From JACCXG01 sp963785755 (lineage in GTDB: Bacteria; Acidobacteriota; Vicinamibacteria; Vicinamibacterales; 2-12-FULL-66-21), in assembly GCA_963785755.1 (NCBI GenBank), contig CAWAXG010000002.1:558001-622000 (forward strand): a DNA stretch of 64,000 nt, in the 5' to 3' direction. Below the pieces are notes generated by a model, which was not told the DNA's origin, made no database searches, and was given only the letters and a program-made list of their open reading frames with translations. Both the position numbers and the translations under genes were made by a program. Below, in pieces: positions 26,876 to 39,298 of the stretch. Each line of letters opens with the position of its first letter. The first letter of the stretch is position 1.

Positions 26876-27775
26876 CTAGGCGGTTTCTTCCTTCAACAAG
26901 TCGGTATTGATCGCGAAGGCCGCTTCCGCGCCTTCGGCCGCGGCGACCACCACCCATTGAACCTTGCGCGACACGTCGCCGGCGACGAACAGGCCGGGCA
27001 GATGTGTCGACTCGTACTTGCCGGTCATCACGGTGCCCTTCTCGCTGAATTCGCAACCGAGATGCTCGAGCAGCGGTGAGCGTTGATACTGGCCGGTCGT
27101 GAAGAACAGCGCCCGCCGCGCCAATGGCGGCCCGTCGACGAAAGTGACGTGCGAGAGTACGCCGTCGTGGCCTTCGAGCGCGGCAACCCGCTCCTCCCGA
27201 ACGGCGATGCCGTTGCGCGCGAGACGCAACCGCTCGCCCTCGTCCAGCTCCGAAGGACCATCGGTGCAGAGGACCAGATCGCGGCTCCAACCCGTGAGCT
27301 CGAGCGACAGGCCGAACCCGCGGGCGCCGCGTCCATAGATGGCGATCGGCCGATCGCGCACTTCCCAGCCATCGCAGTAAGGACAGTGGAACACGCTCTT
27401 GCCGTAGAGCTCGTGGAAGCCCGGGATCTCGGGCAGGTTGTCGCAGACGCCGGTGGCGAGAAGGAGCTTGCGGGCAGTCAAGCGCCGGCCATCGTGCAGC
27501 GCCACGGAGAACCGCCCATCCTCGCCGCATACCGCGTCGGTAACCTCCCCGTCTCGGAGCTCGACGGTCGAGTACTGCCGCAGCTCCTCGCGCGCGAGCC
27601 GCAGGAACTCGTGCGGTGCGATCCCGTCGCGGGTCAGGTAACCGTGAAGCTCGCGCGCCGCCGCGTTGCGGGGGGCACGGGTATCGAAGACGAGAACCGA
27701 CCGGCGGCAGCGGCCTAGCATCAACGCGGCGCTCAATCCCGCCGGACCGGCGCCCACGACAATCACGTCGTACAT
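26876..27775 (-). CDS. thioredoxin-reductase-like FAD/NAD(P) oxidoreductase
   Basis: About 299 residues from the ATG at 27775 (MYDVIVVGAGPAGLSAALML, FAD-binding GxGxxG). The redox-active pair is in VFHCPYCDGWEV, the CPYC variant found in thioredoxin-reductase-like proteins rather than the CATC of TrxB. AIYGRGARGFGLSLELTG is the NAD(P)-binding loop, and GLFVAGDVSRKVQW closes the FAD site. A GTG at 27790 is an alternative start. No thioredoxin gene is adjacent; the partner is unknown. Confidence 0.85.
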   Translation of the reverse strand: MYDVIVVGAGPAGLSAALMLGRCRRSVLVFDTRAPRNAAARELHGYLTRDGIAPHEFLRLAREELRQYSTVELRDGEVTDAVCGEDGRFSVALHDGRRLTARKLLLATGVCDNLPEIPGFHELYGKSVFHCPYCDGWEVRDRPIAIYGRGARGFGLSLELTGWSRDLVLCTDGPSELDEGERLRLARNGIAVREERVAALEGHDGVLSHVTFVDGPPLARRALFFTTGQYQRSPLLEHLGCEFSEKGTVMTGKYESTHLPGLFVAGDVSRKVQWVVVAAAEGAEAAFAINTDLLKEETA

Positions 27776-27841
27776 GGCGGGGTTCGGCACTGTGGTCTCA
27801 CGCGGTCAGCGGCCCGGGATTGGATCCGTGCAGCGAACCGC

Positions 27842-30250
27842 TCACGACCGCGGGTCGCCGGCAGGAGCGCCGAGGCGGCTGAGGAGATCCGCAAATCGAG
27901 GGTCCGGCCGCAGGGATTCGAGATCCGGATCGCGCCGGATCCGGGCCGCGGTCAGCGCCGGCAGCTTTGCGCCGACCCGTTCGAGCGAGTCGAATGCCCG
28001 ATCGCTCGCGCCGGTCAGCGCGTGAAGGCAGGCAATGTAATAGCGGGTGAAGGGATCGTCGGCGCCACGCGCGATCAGCGCATCGAACATCTTTGCCGCG
28101 CGATCGAAATGCCGTTTGGCCAGGTCATGGCGCTGTTGACGGTGATACGCGGCGCCCAATTTGACGTTCAGCTCGATCGCCGTGCGCTCCTTCAACGCGT
28201 GATCGCTGGAGGCGACGAACGCCAGACCGCGCTCGTACTCGCGCAGGGCGTCATCGTAGCGGCCCTGCAGGTAGTAGACGTACCCGAGCCGGCCGTTGGC
28301 GCCGACGACCTGCAGCCCGGCGTTGCCCGAGATGGTACTGATCCTGCAGTTCCACGGCACGCCGGCAGATTTCTTCGGCCCGTTCGTACTGCCCTTCCCA
28401 GGCCAGCAGCAGCCCGAGCTGGAGGTAGGAGTAGCCGGCCTCCGGATTGAGCTCGATGGCGCGCTCGAACTCCGGGATCGCCGACGCGAAGTCTCCCTTG
28501 CCGACCCAGAACGCCCGTGCGAGCGCCTGATGCGCCTGGCCGTTGTCCGGCTCGAGAGCGATTGCGGCGCGGATCTCGTCGATCGCTTCGCCGGTCTGGC
28601 CGAGGCCCAGCAGCGCCGTCCCGAGCCACATCCGCGCGTCGGCCAGATCGGGATCGAGGGCGAGCGCGCGCCGCTCGATCTCGATCGCGTGGTCGACGAG
28701 ATCGCGAAGGCTGAGGAACGACCCCTTGAGGCTGTACGCGCCGCCGAGCGCCGCCCAGGCGATGGCGTATTCGGGATCGTGCCGGGTCGCGGTCTCGAAC
28801 GCCGCGATCGCCCGCTCGATCGAGTCCCGGGTGGCGAGCCGCAGGTTCATCATCCCGCGCGCATAGCTCTGTACGCCTCGACCGATTTCGTTTCCTGCCG
28901 CTCGATCTCCGCGATCTCGGTGCCGCGCAATACCAGATTCAATCCCTGGGTCAGGTCGTAGACGATCTTGTCCTGCAGCGCGAAGATGTCGCTCACCCGT
29001 CCGTCCACCTTGACCGTCCGGCGCACCGTGCCGGTCGCGACGTCGAGGAAGTTGGCGGTGATCCGCACCACTTCCCCCATCCTCTGGAAGCCGCCGACCA
29101 CCACCCACGTCGCGCCGAGCCGCCGGCCGATGTCGATGGCCACCGATTCGTCGAGGTTGGCGGTCGACGAGAGATTCCGCAGCGCATCGTACACGCGCGC
29201 CCGGCCGATCACGGTCAGTCCGTGGATGTTCTTCAAATCGGAACTGACCGTCTCGGCGATGCCGGTGCCGATCCAGTCATCCGCCGGCTCGCGGGTGATG
29301 TTCGCGAAGGTCATGACCGCGACCGAGCGCTCGATGGCGGAGGCCTCGTGCGCCGCGACCGCGAGCGCGGCGCGTCCGGTGCTGACCTTGAACGCTGCCT
29401 CGAGGTCCGCGCCGATCTTGCGGAGATCCGCTTCCAGGTCGCGCGCGCTCTGATACCGGAAGGTCGCGGACTTCTCCAGCGCCCGGCCGAGCACCGCATC
29501 CAGCGGCTTCGGCACCGCGGCGTTGAGCGACGACGGCGTCGGCGGTGTGTCGTGGAGGATCTTGTCGATGATCTCGGTCGCCGAGGCGCCGGCAAAGGGC
29601 ATGTTCCCCGTCGCGAGCTCGTAGAGGACGACGCCGAGGGAGAAGAGGTCGGCGCGGTGATCGATGTTGCGCCCGAGCGCCTGCTCCGGCGCCATGTAGG
29701 AGATCGTGCCGACGACCTGTCCCGCGATCGAGACCTCGGGCTGGGTCACGCGGTTGTCGTTCTGCGGAGTGGTCAGGAACTTCGCCAGGCCGAAGTCGAG
29801 CACCTTCACGAGACCGCGCTCGGTCCGCATCAGATTCGCGCTCTTGATGTCGCGATGAATGATGCCGCGCAGGTGCGCTTCGTCGAGCGCGTCGGCCACC
29901 TGCACGCCGACGTCGATGACGTCCCGGATCGGCAGCGGTCCGGTCTTGACACGTTCCGACAGCAGCTGTCCTTCGACGTACTCCATGACGATGAAGTCGG
30001 CGCCGGCGTGCTCGCCGATGTCGTAGGTGACGGCGATGTTCGGCGAGCGAAGGACTGATGCCGCACGGGCCTCGTTCAACAACCGCGCCCGGCTCTCGGG
30101 ATCCGCCTTGAGTGCGGCCGGCAGCAGCTTGACCGCAACCGTCCGGCCAAGGCGCACGTCCTCCGCACGGTACACCTCACCCATTCCGCCGGCGCCAAGC
30201 GGAGCGGTAATCTCGTACGGTCCGAGACGGGTTCCCGCGTCGAGCGTCAT
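27842..30250 (-). CDS. Ser/Thr protein kinase with CsgG/FlgO-like and TPR domains, two compensating frame breaks
   Basis: 803 codons once a missing base near 28868 and an extra base near 28333 are corrected. The kinase domain (residues about 10-275) is complete: LGAGGMGEVYRAE, VAVKLLP (Lys), GIIHRDIKSANLM and LDFGLAKFL, with YMAPEQ. Residues about 330-460 (RSVAVMTFANITREPADDW, IGRRLGATWVVVGGFQRMG) resemble the TolB/FlgO-type domain often found in such kinases. The rest is TPR repeats (YAIAWAALGGAYSLKGSF, MWLGTALLGLGQTGEAID, GYVYYLQGRYDDALREYE). No membrane segment is evident. The substrate is unknown. Confidence 0.82.
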
Positions 30251-30405
30251 CGCTGACACTGCGCCGACACACGGCTCACAGTCGGTGCGCCGATAGTCAG
30301 ATCGCGAATCGCTGTCACCGCACGTGAGCACGTTGCACGGATGACGTAGCACGTAGATGGCATATGTATCCCAGATCTCAGACGCGCGTAGACGGCGGCG
30401 GGATT

Positions 30406-32250
30406 CTACTTTCGCTTCGAACCCAGCCAGGCGTCACGAAACGCCCGTTGGGCCGGGGTCAGTGTGCCGCTCAGTTCCACGGGGACCGCCTCGAGCCGCG
30501 GGTCCTCGCCGTAGGTCAACTGCAGCGTCACGGTGCGGCCATCGATGCGGCGCACCTGTAATGTGACGGCGTCCCCGGGCTGGGCGTTCTTGACCGCCGC
30601 CGGCGAATACGGCTGTCCGTTCACCGCGACCACGACGTCGCCGTGCTCGAGACCAGCCACGAACGCCGGCGACCCCCACGGCATCAATCCCTGAATCGCC
30701 GTCACCCTCCCGCCGTCGTCGATGGCGGCGCCGGTCCAGGCCGCGCGCGGATGCCGCTTTCGGACCGCGACTCCGGCGGGCGCGAGCAGCCTGGCGTAGT
30801 CCGGCGCCTCGCGTCCTTCGATGTAGCGAGTGAAGAAATCGTCCGCGAATGCGCGATCGGACACCTCCGCCAGGCGGTCGCGGGCGTCCTTCAGCGTATA
30901 CGGCTTCAACACCAGGCCCGGCTGCGGACCGCCAGGCTTCCCGTGCACGCGCCACATCACCCGCATGTAGTCATCGAGCGAGACTTTGCCGGACGATCGC
31001 ACCCGCAGACCCAGATCGAGCGCCAGGGCAATCGCCGATCCGTACGGATAGTAGTCGATGAACGAGTAGGAGAAGTTCGTGGGATCGTTCGCGCGCGCCG
31101 CGTCGGTGAACGGCGCCATCCGGCTCATCTCGACCGCCGATCGGAACTGATGCGCGGGGCTGACGCTGACGCTCAACGCGCTCCGCGCCAGCGTGAGCAT
31201 CGTCTGGTCGGGCTGCGAGAGCCCGGCGCGCGCCATGATCAGATCTCCGTAATACTGCGTGAAGCCTTCCGCGAGCCACAGCTCGCCCGACATGTTGGCT
31301 TCCTCGAAATTGAACGGCTCGAGCGACCGCGGCCGGATGCGCTCGACGTTCCACGCATGGAAGAACTCGTGCGCGACGGTGCCGAGCACACCGCGAACGT
31401 TGCCGCGGATGGACGCCCCCTCCGCGACGACGGTGCTGTTGCGGTGCTCCATGCCATCGCCGCCGCCCCACGGCACGTAGTCGCCGAGGAACGTGTAGGT
31501 GCCGGTGTCGAACTCGGGGAACTCTCCGAAGACCGCGCCGTGCTCGAGCACGATCTTCTCGGTCGCGGCGGCATACTCGTCGACTTCCGCGTCGGTCGCG
31601 TCGTGGTGAAGGGCCACGATGATGGTGAACTGCTTGCCGTCTGGATTGCGCACCGTGAACGATCGTCTCGACTGCTCGCTGAGCTCCGTCGGGCTGTCCA
31701 TCAGGTACTGCAGGTTCGGCGCGGTGAAGGTCCAGGGATCGGACGTCGTGAAGAGTTGCGTCGACGGCGTCCACCTCGATCCCGCGGGCGGCTTGAACGT
31801 GACGCGGACCGGCCGCAGGTCGAGGCCACGCGCCCACAGCAGCGTCGCCGGCATGTTCATGTGCGCATGCGACGCGTCGATGGCGAGATAGGTGCCGTCG
31901 ACGCGATTGCCGAAGACCTTGTACGCGATCCGGACCGTGCCGTCGTGCCCGGACACGTTCCACTGGTAGGGATTCGGCCGTTCGACGGACAGTTCCTTGC
32001 CCGCGCCATCGAACGCGTGGAGATCGAAGACGTTCTTCGTGTACTCGTGCAGCGCATAGCGTCCGGGCGACGATCGGCTCATCCGCGCCTCGAGCGTCGG
32101 CGTGGAAAGATCGGAGAACGTGACCTCGACCTGCGCGAAATGATGCTCGGGAGCCGGAAACGACAGCTGGTAGAGGATCGGCTGCTCCGCGAAGAGCGGA
32201 ACAGTCGCGAGGATGACGATCAGGATTGCAACGCGGCGTGCGAGACGCAT
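30406..32250 (-). CDS. M61-family glycyl aminopeptidase-like metallopeptidase with PDZ domain
   Basis: The ATG at 32250 gives 614 residues starting with a signal peptide (RVAILIVILATVPLFA), so the enzyme is periplasmic or secreted. The zinc motif is GTVAHEFFHAWNVERI (HExxH), with the distal glutamate in LWLAEGFTQYYGDL. The N-terminal beta domain (YQLSFPAPEHHFAQVEVTFS) and the C-terminal PDZ-like region (GLEHGDVVVAVNGQPYS, residues about 545-561) match the M61 layout. An upstream extension to 32385 lacks the signal sequence at its start. It is probably monocistronic. Confidence 0.87.
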   Translation of the reverse strand: MRLARRVAILIVILATVPLFAEQPILYQLSFPAPEHHFAQVEVTFSDLSTPTLEARMSRSSPGRYALHEYTKNVFDLHAFDGAGKELSVERPNPYQWNVSGHDGTVRIAYKVFGNRVDGTYLAIDASHAHMNMPATLLWARGLDLRPVRVTFKPPAGSRWTPSTQLFTTSDPWTFTAPNLQYLMDSPTELSEQSRRSFTVRNPDGKQFTIIVALHHDATDAEVDEYAAATEKIVLEHGAVFGEFPEFDTGTYTFLGDYVPWGGGDGMEHRNSTVVAEGASIRGNVRGVLGTVAHEFFHAWNVERIRPRSLEPFNFEEANMSGELWLAEGFTQYYGDLIMARAGLSQPDQTMLTLARSALSVSVSPAHQFRSAVEMSRMAPFTDAARANDPTNFSYSFIDYYPYGSAIALALDLGLRVRSSGKVSLDDYMRVMWRVHGKPGGPQPGLVLKPYTLKDARDRLAEVSDRAFADDFFTRYIEGREAPDYARLLAPAGVAVRKRHPRAAWTGAAIDDGGRVTAIQGLMPWGSPAFVAGLEHGDVVVAVNGQPYSPAAVKNAQPGDAVTLQVRRIDGRTVTLQLTYGEDPRLEAVPVELSGTLTPAQRAFRDAWLGSKRK

Positions 32251-32321
32251 GAGTGTCAAGTGCTGGAGCTGGGTGCCGGCGCAGGTCCGCCACACCTTCA
32301 GCAACTTTAGCACTGACAAAC

Positions 32322-32435
32322 GCGGGGACCCCTCTTTGGGGACATCGCGTTCGTTCCCCAGCCCTTCATCACGATCGTGTTCCACCCGCTCAAGGCCGTC
32401 GGCCGCACCCAGGCTTCGAATCGCGAACCTAAGTA
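32322..32435 (-). pseudogene. remnant of a LamG/concanavalin-like domain
   Basis: In the 399-bp gap between the M61 gene and actA a short minus-strand reading contains SRFEAWVRPTALSGWNTIV, which resembles the start of LamG-type lectin domains. It has no intact flanking domain. It is probably a relic or chance similarity. The rest of the gap holds the act promoter and about 150 bp of leader before actA. Confidence 0.3.
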
Positions 32436-32468
32436 GGCGGCGTCGCGGATGTCATCCGCCGGGGTGAG

Positions 32469-32500
32469 TTGACACCTTGTGAAAAATTTCACACTATGGG
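32469..32500 (+). promoter_or_regulatory. promoter with Rex- or CRP/FNR-like operator upstream of the act-cox operon
   Basis: TTGACA at 32469-32474 is a consensus -35 box. The spacer holds the dyad TTGTGAAAAATTTCACAC (32477-32494), which matches the Rex operator TTGTGAA-N4-TTCACAA in 13 of 14 arm positions. It also matches the CRP/FNR-family TGTGA-N6-TCACA fully. A weak -10 (CACTAT or ACTATG) follows at 32492-32498. Binding here would block RNA polymerase, as a redox repressor such as Rex would. The site lies about 165 bp before the actA start. Confidence 0.55.
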
Positions 32501-32649
32501 GCCAGGTACGGCGCCCGATCGAGAGCGACCTCGCGGGCCCTCGCCGCCCTTTCTGCCGACGCGTCCAGTGAAGTACGCTTAGCGCTCGGCGCCGGTCCGG
32601 TGAGCGAGTTCAGGGCGCCGGAGCTTTCTACCCCGTTGCGGACGAACCG

Positions 32650-33306
32650 ATGAGTCAGCTCTTCCAGCGCCACTCCAACATCTATTCCCGGCTCAGCATT
32701 GTTGCTCTCGGACTCTTCGTCGCCGGCCTTGGAGTGGTGATCGGCCTGCTGCACCTGGGTGGCTTCTATACGAACCAGAATGCGTTCGTCGAGCAGCCGA
32801 TTCAGTTCAGCCACGCTCATCATGCCGGGGGCATGGGCATCGATTGCCGCTACTGCCACACGTCGGTCGAAGAGTCGGCCTTCGCCAACATTCCGCCGAC
32901 CAAGACCTGCATCAACTGTCATTCGCAGATCTGGAATTCGGCGCCCATTCTCCAACCGGTCCGAGCCAGCTTTCAGAACAACACCCCCATTCAGTGGACG
33001 CGGGTCCACGACCTGCCGGACTTCGTGTACTTCAATCACAGCATCCATGTGAAACAGGGGGTCGGCTGTGCCACCTGCCACGGGCCGGTCGATCGCATGC
33101 CGCTCGTGTATCAGCATGCGCCGCTGACGATGATGTGGTGCCTGGACTGCCATCGCAATCCGGCGAAGTACGTGAGGCCGCGCGACCAGGTCTTCAACAT
33201 GACGTGGACGCGGTCAGCGAACGATCCCTCGGGTGAGCAGCTCGTTGCTGACTACAAGATAGGGAATGCCGATCAACTGACCAGCTGTTCTACGTGTCAC
33301 AGGTAA
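32650..33306 (+). CDS. actA: ActA, pentahaem cytochrome c subunit of alternative complex III
   Basis: 218 residues with one N-terminal membrane anchor (YSRLSIVALGLFVAGLGVVI, residues about 14-33). There are five c-type haem sites: CRYCH (near residue 66), CINCH, CATCH, CLDCH and CSTCH at the C-terminus, as expected of ActA. It passes electrons from the Fe-S/quinol module towards cytochrome c or the oxidase. It is the first gene of an operon that runs to 46098, behind the redox-type promoter. A second pentahaem homologue is at 48553. Confidence 0.93.
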   Translation: MSQLFQRHSNIYSRLSIVALGLFVAGLGVVIGLLHLGGFYTNQNAFVEQPIQFSHAHHAGGMGIDCRYCHTSVEESAFANIPPTKTCINCHSQIWNSAPILQPVRASFQNNTPIQWTRVHDLPDFVYFNHSIHVKQGVGCATCHGPVDRMPLVYQHAPLTMMWCLDCHRNPAKYVRPRDQVFNMTWTRSANDPSGEQLVADYKIGNADQLTSCSTCHR

Positions 33307-33399
33307 TTCGACCGACGGCTCCGCCGTCACGAGGACGGCGCGTGAAGGAATGACTGACGTGCGACGCCCGGTACAGAACGCTGAAAGCTGCTGATTAAT

Positions 33400-36300
33400 A
33401 TGGACTTCGCTGCCATCCGATCCCGCCTTGCCGGCTCCGGGGGGCGCCTGTACTGGCGCAGCCTCGGGGAGCTCGCCGACACGCCGGACTTCCGTGAGTA
33501 TCTCCATCGCGAATTTCCCGAACAGGCGTCGGAATGGAACGATCCGAAGGGGCGCCGCGATTTTCTGAAGCTGATGAGCGCGTCGCTGGCCCTGGCTGGC
33601 GTCGGCGCGTGCACCAAACAGCCGTCGGAGCTCATCGTTCCGTACGTCCGGCAGCCTGAGGAGATTGTCCCCGGGCGTCCCCTGTTCTTCGCGAGCGCGA
33701 TCACGATGAGCGGCACCGCGATGCCGGTCCTGGTCGAGAGCCACATGGGGCGTCCCACCAAGATCGAGGGCAATCCGGAACATCCGGCGAGCCGCGGCGG
33801 CACGGACATCTTCACCCAGGCGGCGATTCTCGGTCTCTACGATCCGGATCGCGCGCAGACCGTTTCGTATCGCGGCGATGTGCGAGGCTGGACGGTGTTC
33901 GTGTCAGCCATGCAGCAGGCGCTCGTCACCCAGAAGACGCGTGGCGGAGCCGGGTTGCATCTGCTGACGCCGCCGATCACGTCGCCCTCGCTTGCGGAGC
34001 TCGTGGGGACCATCCTGCGCGATTATCCGAAGGCGCGCTGGCATCAATACGACGCCATCGCCCGTCCGGGGAGGCCGGCCGCGGACGAAGCGAAGACCAC
34101 CACCATCTACCACTTCGACAAAGCCGACGTCGTGGTGGCCCTCGATGCCGACTTCCTGACGTGCGGGCCAGGCAGCGTCCGCTATTCAAAGGATTTCGCC
34201 AGCCGCCGCCGGATCACCGACGACAACAAGGTGATGAACCGGCTGTATGCGATCGAAAGCACGCCCAGCCTGACCGGCGCCAAGGCCGATCACCGCCTCG
34301 GGGTTGCCGCAGCAGAGGTCGAGACCATCGCGCGCCAGATCGCGGCGGCGCTGGGAGCGAACGTCCCGGGCGCTGCAGCAGGCGCCGGTGCCGGTGAGTC
34401 CAGACCCGCAACTCCTGACGTCGGGCGCTGGGTTGCCGCCATCGTCAAGGATCTGCAGGCGCACAAGGGACGTTCGGTCGTTGTCGCGGGTGAGTACCAG
34501 ACGGCTGCGGTCAGCACGATCGCCAGGGCGATCAACGACGCGCTCGGAAACTCCGGGACGACCGTCACCTATGGCGCCAGCATCGAAGCCTCCGGACCGG
34601 CAGCCTCCTCCATTGCCGATCTCGCGCAAGCCATGGATGCCGGACAGGTCGAGCTGCTCGTCATCATGGGCGGAAATCCCGTCTTCACGGCGCCGGTCGA
34701 TCTGCGATTCAGCGACCGGCTCGGAAAAGTCGGGCTGTCCGTCTACTACGGCGACTACGTTGACGAGACCGCGGCGTATTGCCACTGGAACGTGCCAGCC
34801 ACGCATCCACTCGAGAGCTGGGACGATTCCCGCGCATTCGATGGGACGGTGACGCTCACGCAGCCCCTGATCGCGCCGCTGTATGAAGGGCGGTCCGCGC
34901 ACGAATTCCTGAACGTGTTCACGTCTCAGGGGGAGCGCCGGGCACTCGCCATCGTCAAGGACTTCTGGACCAAGGCGTACAGCAGCGGTCAGGGCGGATG
35001 GACATTCAAGCATCCGCGCGACGGTTCGTTCCCCAATGCCGATGCCGTCTGGCGGACCGTCCTGCACGAAGGGTTCATCGGCGGCACCGCGGTGACGGAA
35101 GGCGGACCGGCCACGTCGCTGCAGACGCGTGCGCCGGCCGCGCCCGACGTTCCCTCTGCGGCAGCGGCCGCGGCGGCACCCGCGGGTCCTCCTGCTGCGC
35201 CAGGCGGCGTTCCACAGGCGGCTGCGGCAGGTGCAGCCGCATCGACTCCACCCGGGCCGCCAGCGGCGCCACCACCGGCGCCGGTTGCGACGAATCAGCC
35301 ACAACCCGGCCAGCAGCTGGCGACTCCGCAGCTGCCCGCGCCGCCCGCGAGCGGTGCGGGGCTCGAGCTGATCTTCCGCCCGGATCCCACGGTGTGGGAC
35401 GGCCGTTTCGCGAACAACGGCTGGCTGCAGGAGCTGCCGAAGCCGTTCACGAAAGTGACCTGGGACACGACCGCGTGGATTGCGGCGAGCCTCGCCCGCG
35501 ACCGCGGCCTCGACGACGGAGACATCATCGAGCTGCGGTACCGCGGCAACACCGTGCGGATGCCGGTGTTCATCGTTCCCGGACATCCCGCGCAGTCGGT
35601 GACGGTGTTCTTGGGTTACGGGCGCCGCAGCGCCGGTCGCGTCGGCAATGCCATCGGCGCCGCCCAGCAGTTCAACGCGTTCCTCCTGCGCACCTCTGAC
35701 GCGCCGTGGTTCGGCACTGGCCTCGAAATCGCGAAGACCGGCGAGCGGCACCCGATCGCGACTACGCAGAAGCATCATGCGATGGAGGGTCGCGCGCCGG
35801 TTCGATCGGCGTCGCTCGAGCAATACAAGGCCAGGCCGGCGGTCATCCATGAGCAGGGGCACACGCCGGTCCGGACGCTGACGCTCTACCCCGACCACGA
35901 ATACACCGGCTACAAGTGGGGCATGGCGATCGACCTGAGCACCTGCACCGGGTGCAGCGCGTGCACGGTCGCCTGTCAGGCGGAGAACAATATCCCGGTC
36001 GTCGGCAAGGATCAGGTGATGCGCAGCCGCGAGATGCACTGGATCCGCGTCGATCACTACTTCGCGGGGGATCCCGAGCACGCCGAATCGTTCCATCAGC
36101 CGGTGCCGTGCATGCAGTGCGAGAACGCGCCGTGCGAGGTCGTCTGTCCGGTCGCGGCGACGACCCACAACTCCGAAGGTCTGAACGACATGACCTACAA
36201 CCGGTGCGTCGGGACGCGGTACTGCTCGAACAACTGTCCCTACAAGGTGCGCCGCTTCAACTTCCTGCTGTATGCGGACTGGGATACGCAGAGCCTCTAC

Positions 36301-36650
36301 GGCGCGCGCAACCCGGACGTCACCGTCCGCAGCCGCGGAGTCATGGAGAAGTGCACGTATTGCGTGCAGCGGATCAATCACGCGCGCATCGATGCAAAGC
36401 GTGAGGAGCGCCGGGTGCGCGACGGCGAGATCGTGCCGGCGTGCGCGTCGGCGTGCCCGTCCGACGCGATTGTGTTCGGCGACATGAACGACGCGAACAG
36501 CCAGGTCAACAAGCTGAAGGCGCAGGAGCGGAACTACGGCATGCTCGAGGAACTGAACACCCGTCCGCGGACCACGTACCTCGCCGACATTCGCAACCCG
36601 AACCCCGAACTCGCCCCGGCCCCGGCCGCGGGCCAAACCACGGGACACTG

Positions 36651-36651
<1 letters not shown>
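33400..36651 (+). CDS. actB: ActB, molybdopterin-oxidoreductase-like/ferredoxin subunit of alternative complex III
   Basis: The 1083-residue protein begins with a Tat-like signal (RRDFLKLMSASLALAGVGAC, about residues 48-67). The large MopB-like domain binds no molybdenum cofactor in this family. An Ala/Pro-rich linker at about residues 573-650 is unusually long. The Fe-S domain (residues about 845-1025) has four cysteine clusters: CTGCSACTVACQ, CMQCENAPCEVVCP, CVGTRYCSNNCPYK and CTYC with CASACP. It is the peripheral electron-transfer subunit of the quinol:cytochrome c reductase. The 93-bp gap after actA is non-coding. Confidence 0.93.
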
Positions 36652-38158
<1,507 letters not shown>

Positions 38159-38162
<4 letters not shown>

Positions 38163-38710
38163 AGACCATCGACGTCGACCACCCCGTCTTCGGGATCATG
38201 GCGGAGTTCGACAACCCGACGTCGCTCGTCGAGGCGGCCAGGCGGGTCCACGCCGAGGGCTACCGGAAGACCGACGCGTACTCGCCGTATCCGATTCACG
38301 AACTGTTCGATGCGTTGGACGCGCATGACCACCGCGTGCAGCGCAACGTGCTGCTCGGCGGCATCGCCGGCTGCCTCGGCGGGTTCGGACTGTGCTACTG
38401 GGTGTCCGCGATCGCCTATCCGCTCAACGTCGGGGGCCGGCCGTACAACAGCTGGCCGGCGTTCATCCCGGTCACCTTCGAGGTCACGATCCTGATCGCA
38501 TCGTTCGCAGCCGTACTCAGCTGGATCATGCTGAACGGACTGCCGATGCCGTATCACCCCGTGTTCAATGTGCCGCGGTTCGCCGAAATCGCGAGCGAGA
38601 GGGGATTCTTCCTCACGATTGAATCAACCGACCCGAAGTTCGATCGCAGCCGCACACCCGAGTTCCTCAAGGGACTGGGTGCGAGAGAGATCAATGAAAT
38701 CCCGCACTAA
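38159..38710 (+). CDS. actD: ActD (DUF3341) membrane subunit of alternative complex III
   Basis: 183 residues from a GTG that overlaps the actC stop. The N-terminal soluble domain (VFGIMAEFDNPTSLVEAARR) and two membrane helices (NVLLGGIAGCLGGFGLCYW and FEVTILIASFAAVLSWIML) are the DUF3341/ActD pattern. It is a structural subunit without cofactor. Its end overlaps actE by 17 bp. Confidence 0.92.
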
Positions 38711-39293
38711 GGCCTCGCTCGTCGCGCTGTGCCTGCTGGCAGCCGCGGGCTGCCGGCAGGACATGCACAACCAGCCGAAGTACCGGCCGCTGCGCTCGAC
38801 GGCGTTCTTCGGCGACGGATCCAGCGCGCGTCCGCTCGTCGAAGGCACGGTCGCGCGCGGCACGCTGCAGGAAGACGCCGCGTTCTTCACCGGCAAAGTC
38901 GGCAACGCCCCGGTCAAGGAGCTGCCCTTCGCCGTCGACGAGCGTGTCCTCAACCGCGGCCAGGATCGTTACAACATCTTCTGCACGCCCTGTCATGACT
39001 CGCTGGGAACAGGCCGCGGGATGGTGGTGCAGCGCGGCTACCGCAACCCGCCGTCGTTCCACGACGAGCGCCTGCGCATCGCCGACGCGGGTTACTTCTT
39101 CGACGTGATGAGCAACGGGTTCGGCGCGATGCCGGACTACCGCGCGCAGCTCACCGCGCACGATCGCTGGGCCGTCGTCGCGTACATCCGCGCGCTGCAG
39201 CTCAGTCAGCGCGCCGACAAGGCGGACGTCCCGGGCGGCGATCCAACCAAGGTGCCGCCCCCGGCGGCGGCGCCGGGACCGGCCAAGCACTGA
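38694..39293 (+). CDS. actE: ActE, monohaem cytochrome c lipoprotein of alternative complex III
   Basis: 199 residues. The lipoprotein signal ends in LLAAAGC (Cys about residue 17). One haem site, IFCTPCHDSLGTGRG, and the downstream axial Met region (FGAMPDYRAQLT) are present. The segment KYRPLRSTAFFGDGSSARP is shared in outline with the paralogue at 52417. The ATG at 38694 gives the intact signal peptide. It is the probable electron exit subunit of the complex. Confidence 0.9.
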   Translation: MKSRTKASLVALCLLAAAGCRQDMHNQPKYRPLRSTAFFGDGSSARPLVEGTVARGTLQEDAAFFTGKVGNAPVKELPFAVDERVLNRGQDRYNIFCTPCHDSLGTGRGMVVQRGYRNPPSFHDERLRIADAGYFFDVMSNGFGAMPDYRAQLTAHDRWAVVAYIRALQLSQRADKADVPGGDPTKVPPPAAAPGPAKH

Positions 39294-39298
39294 TTCTC

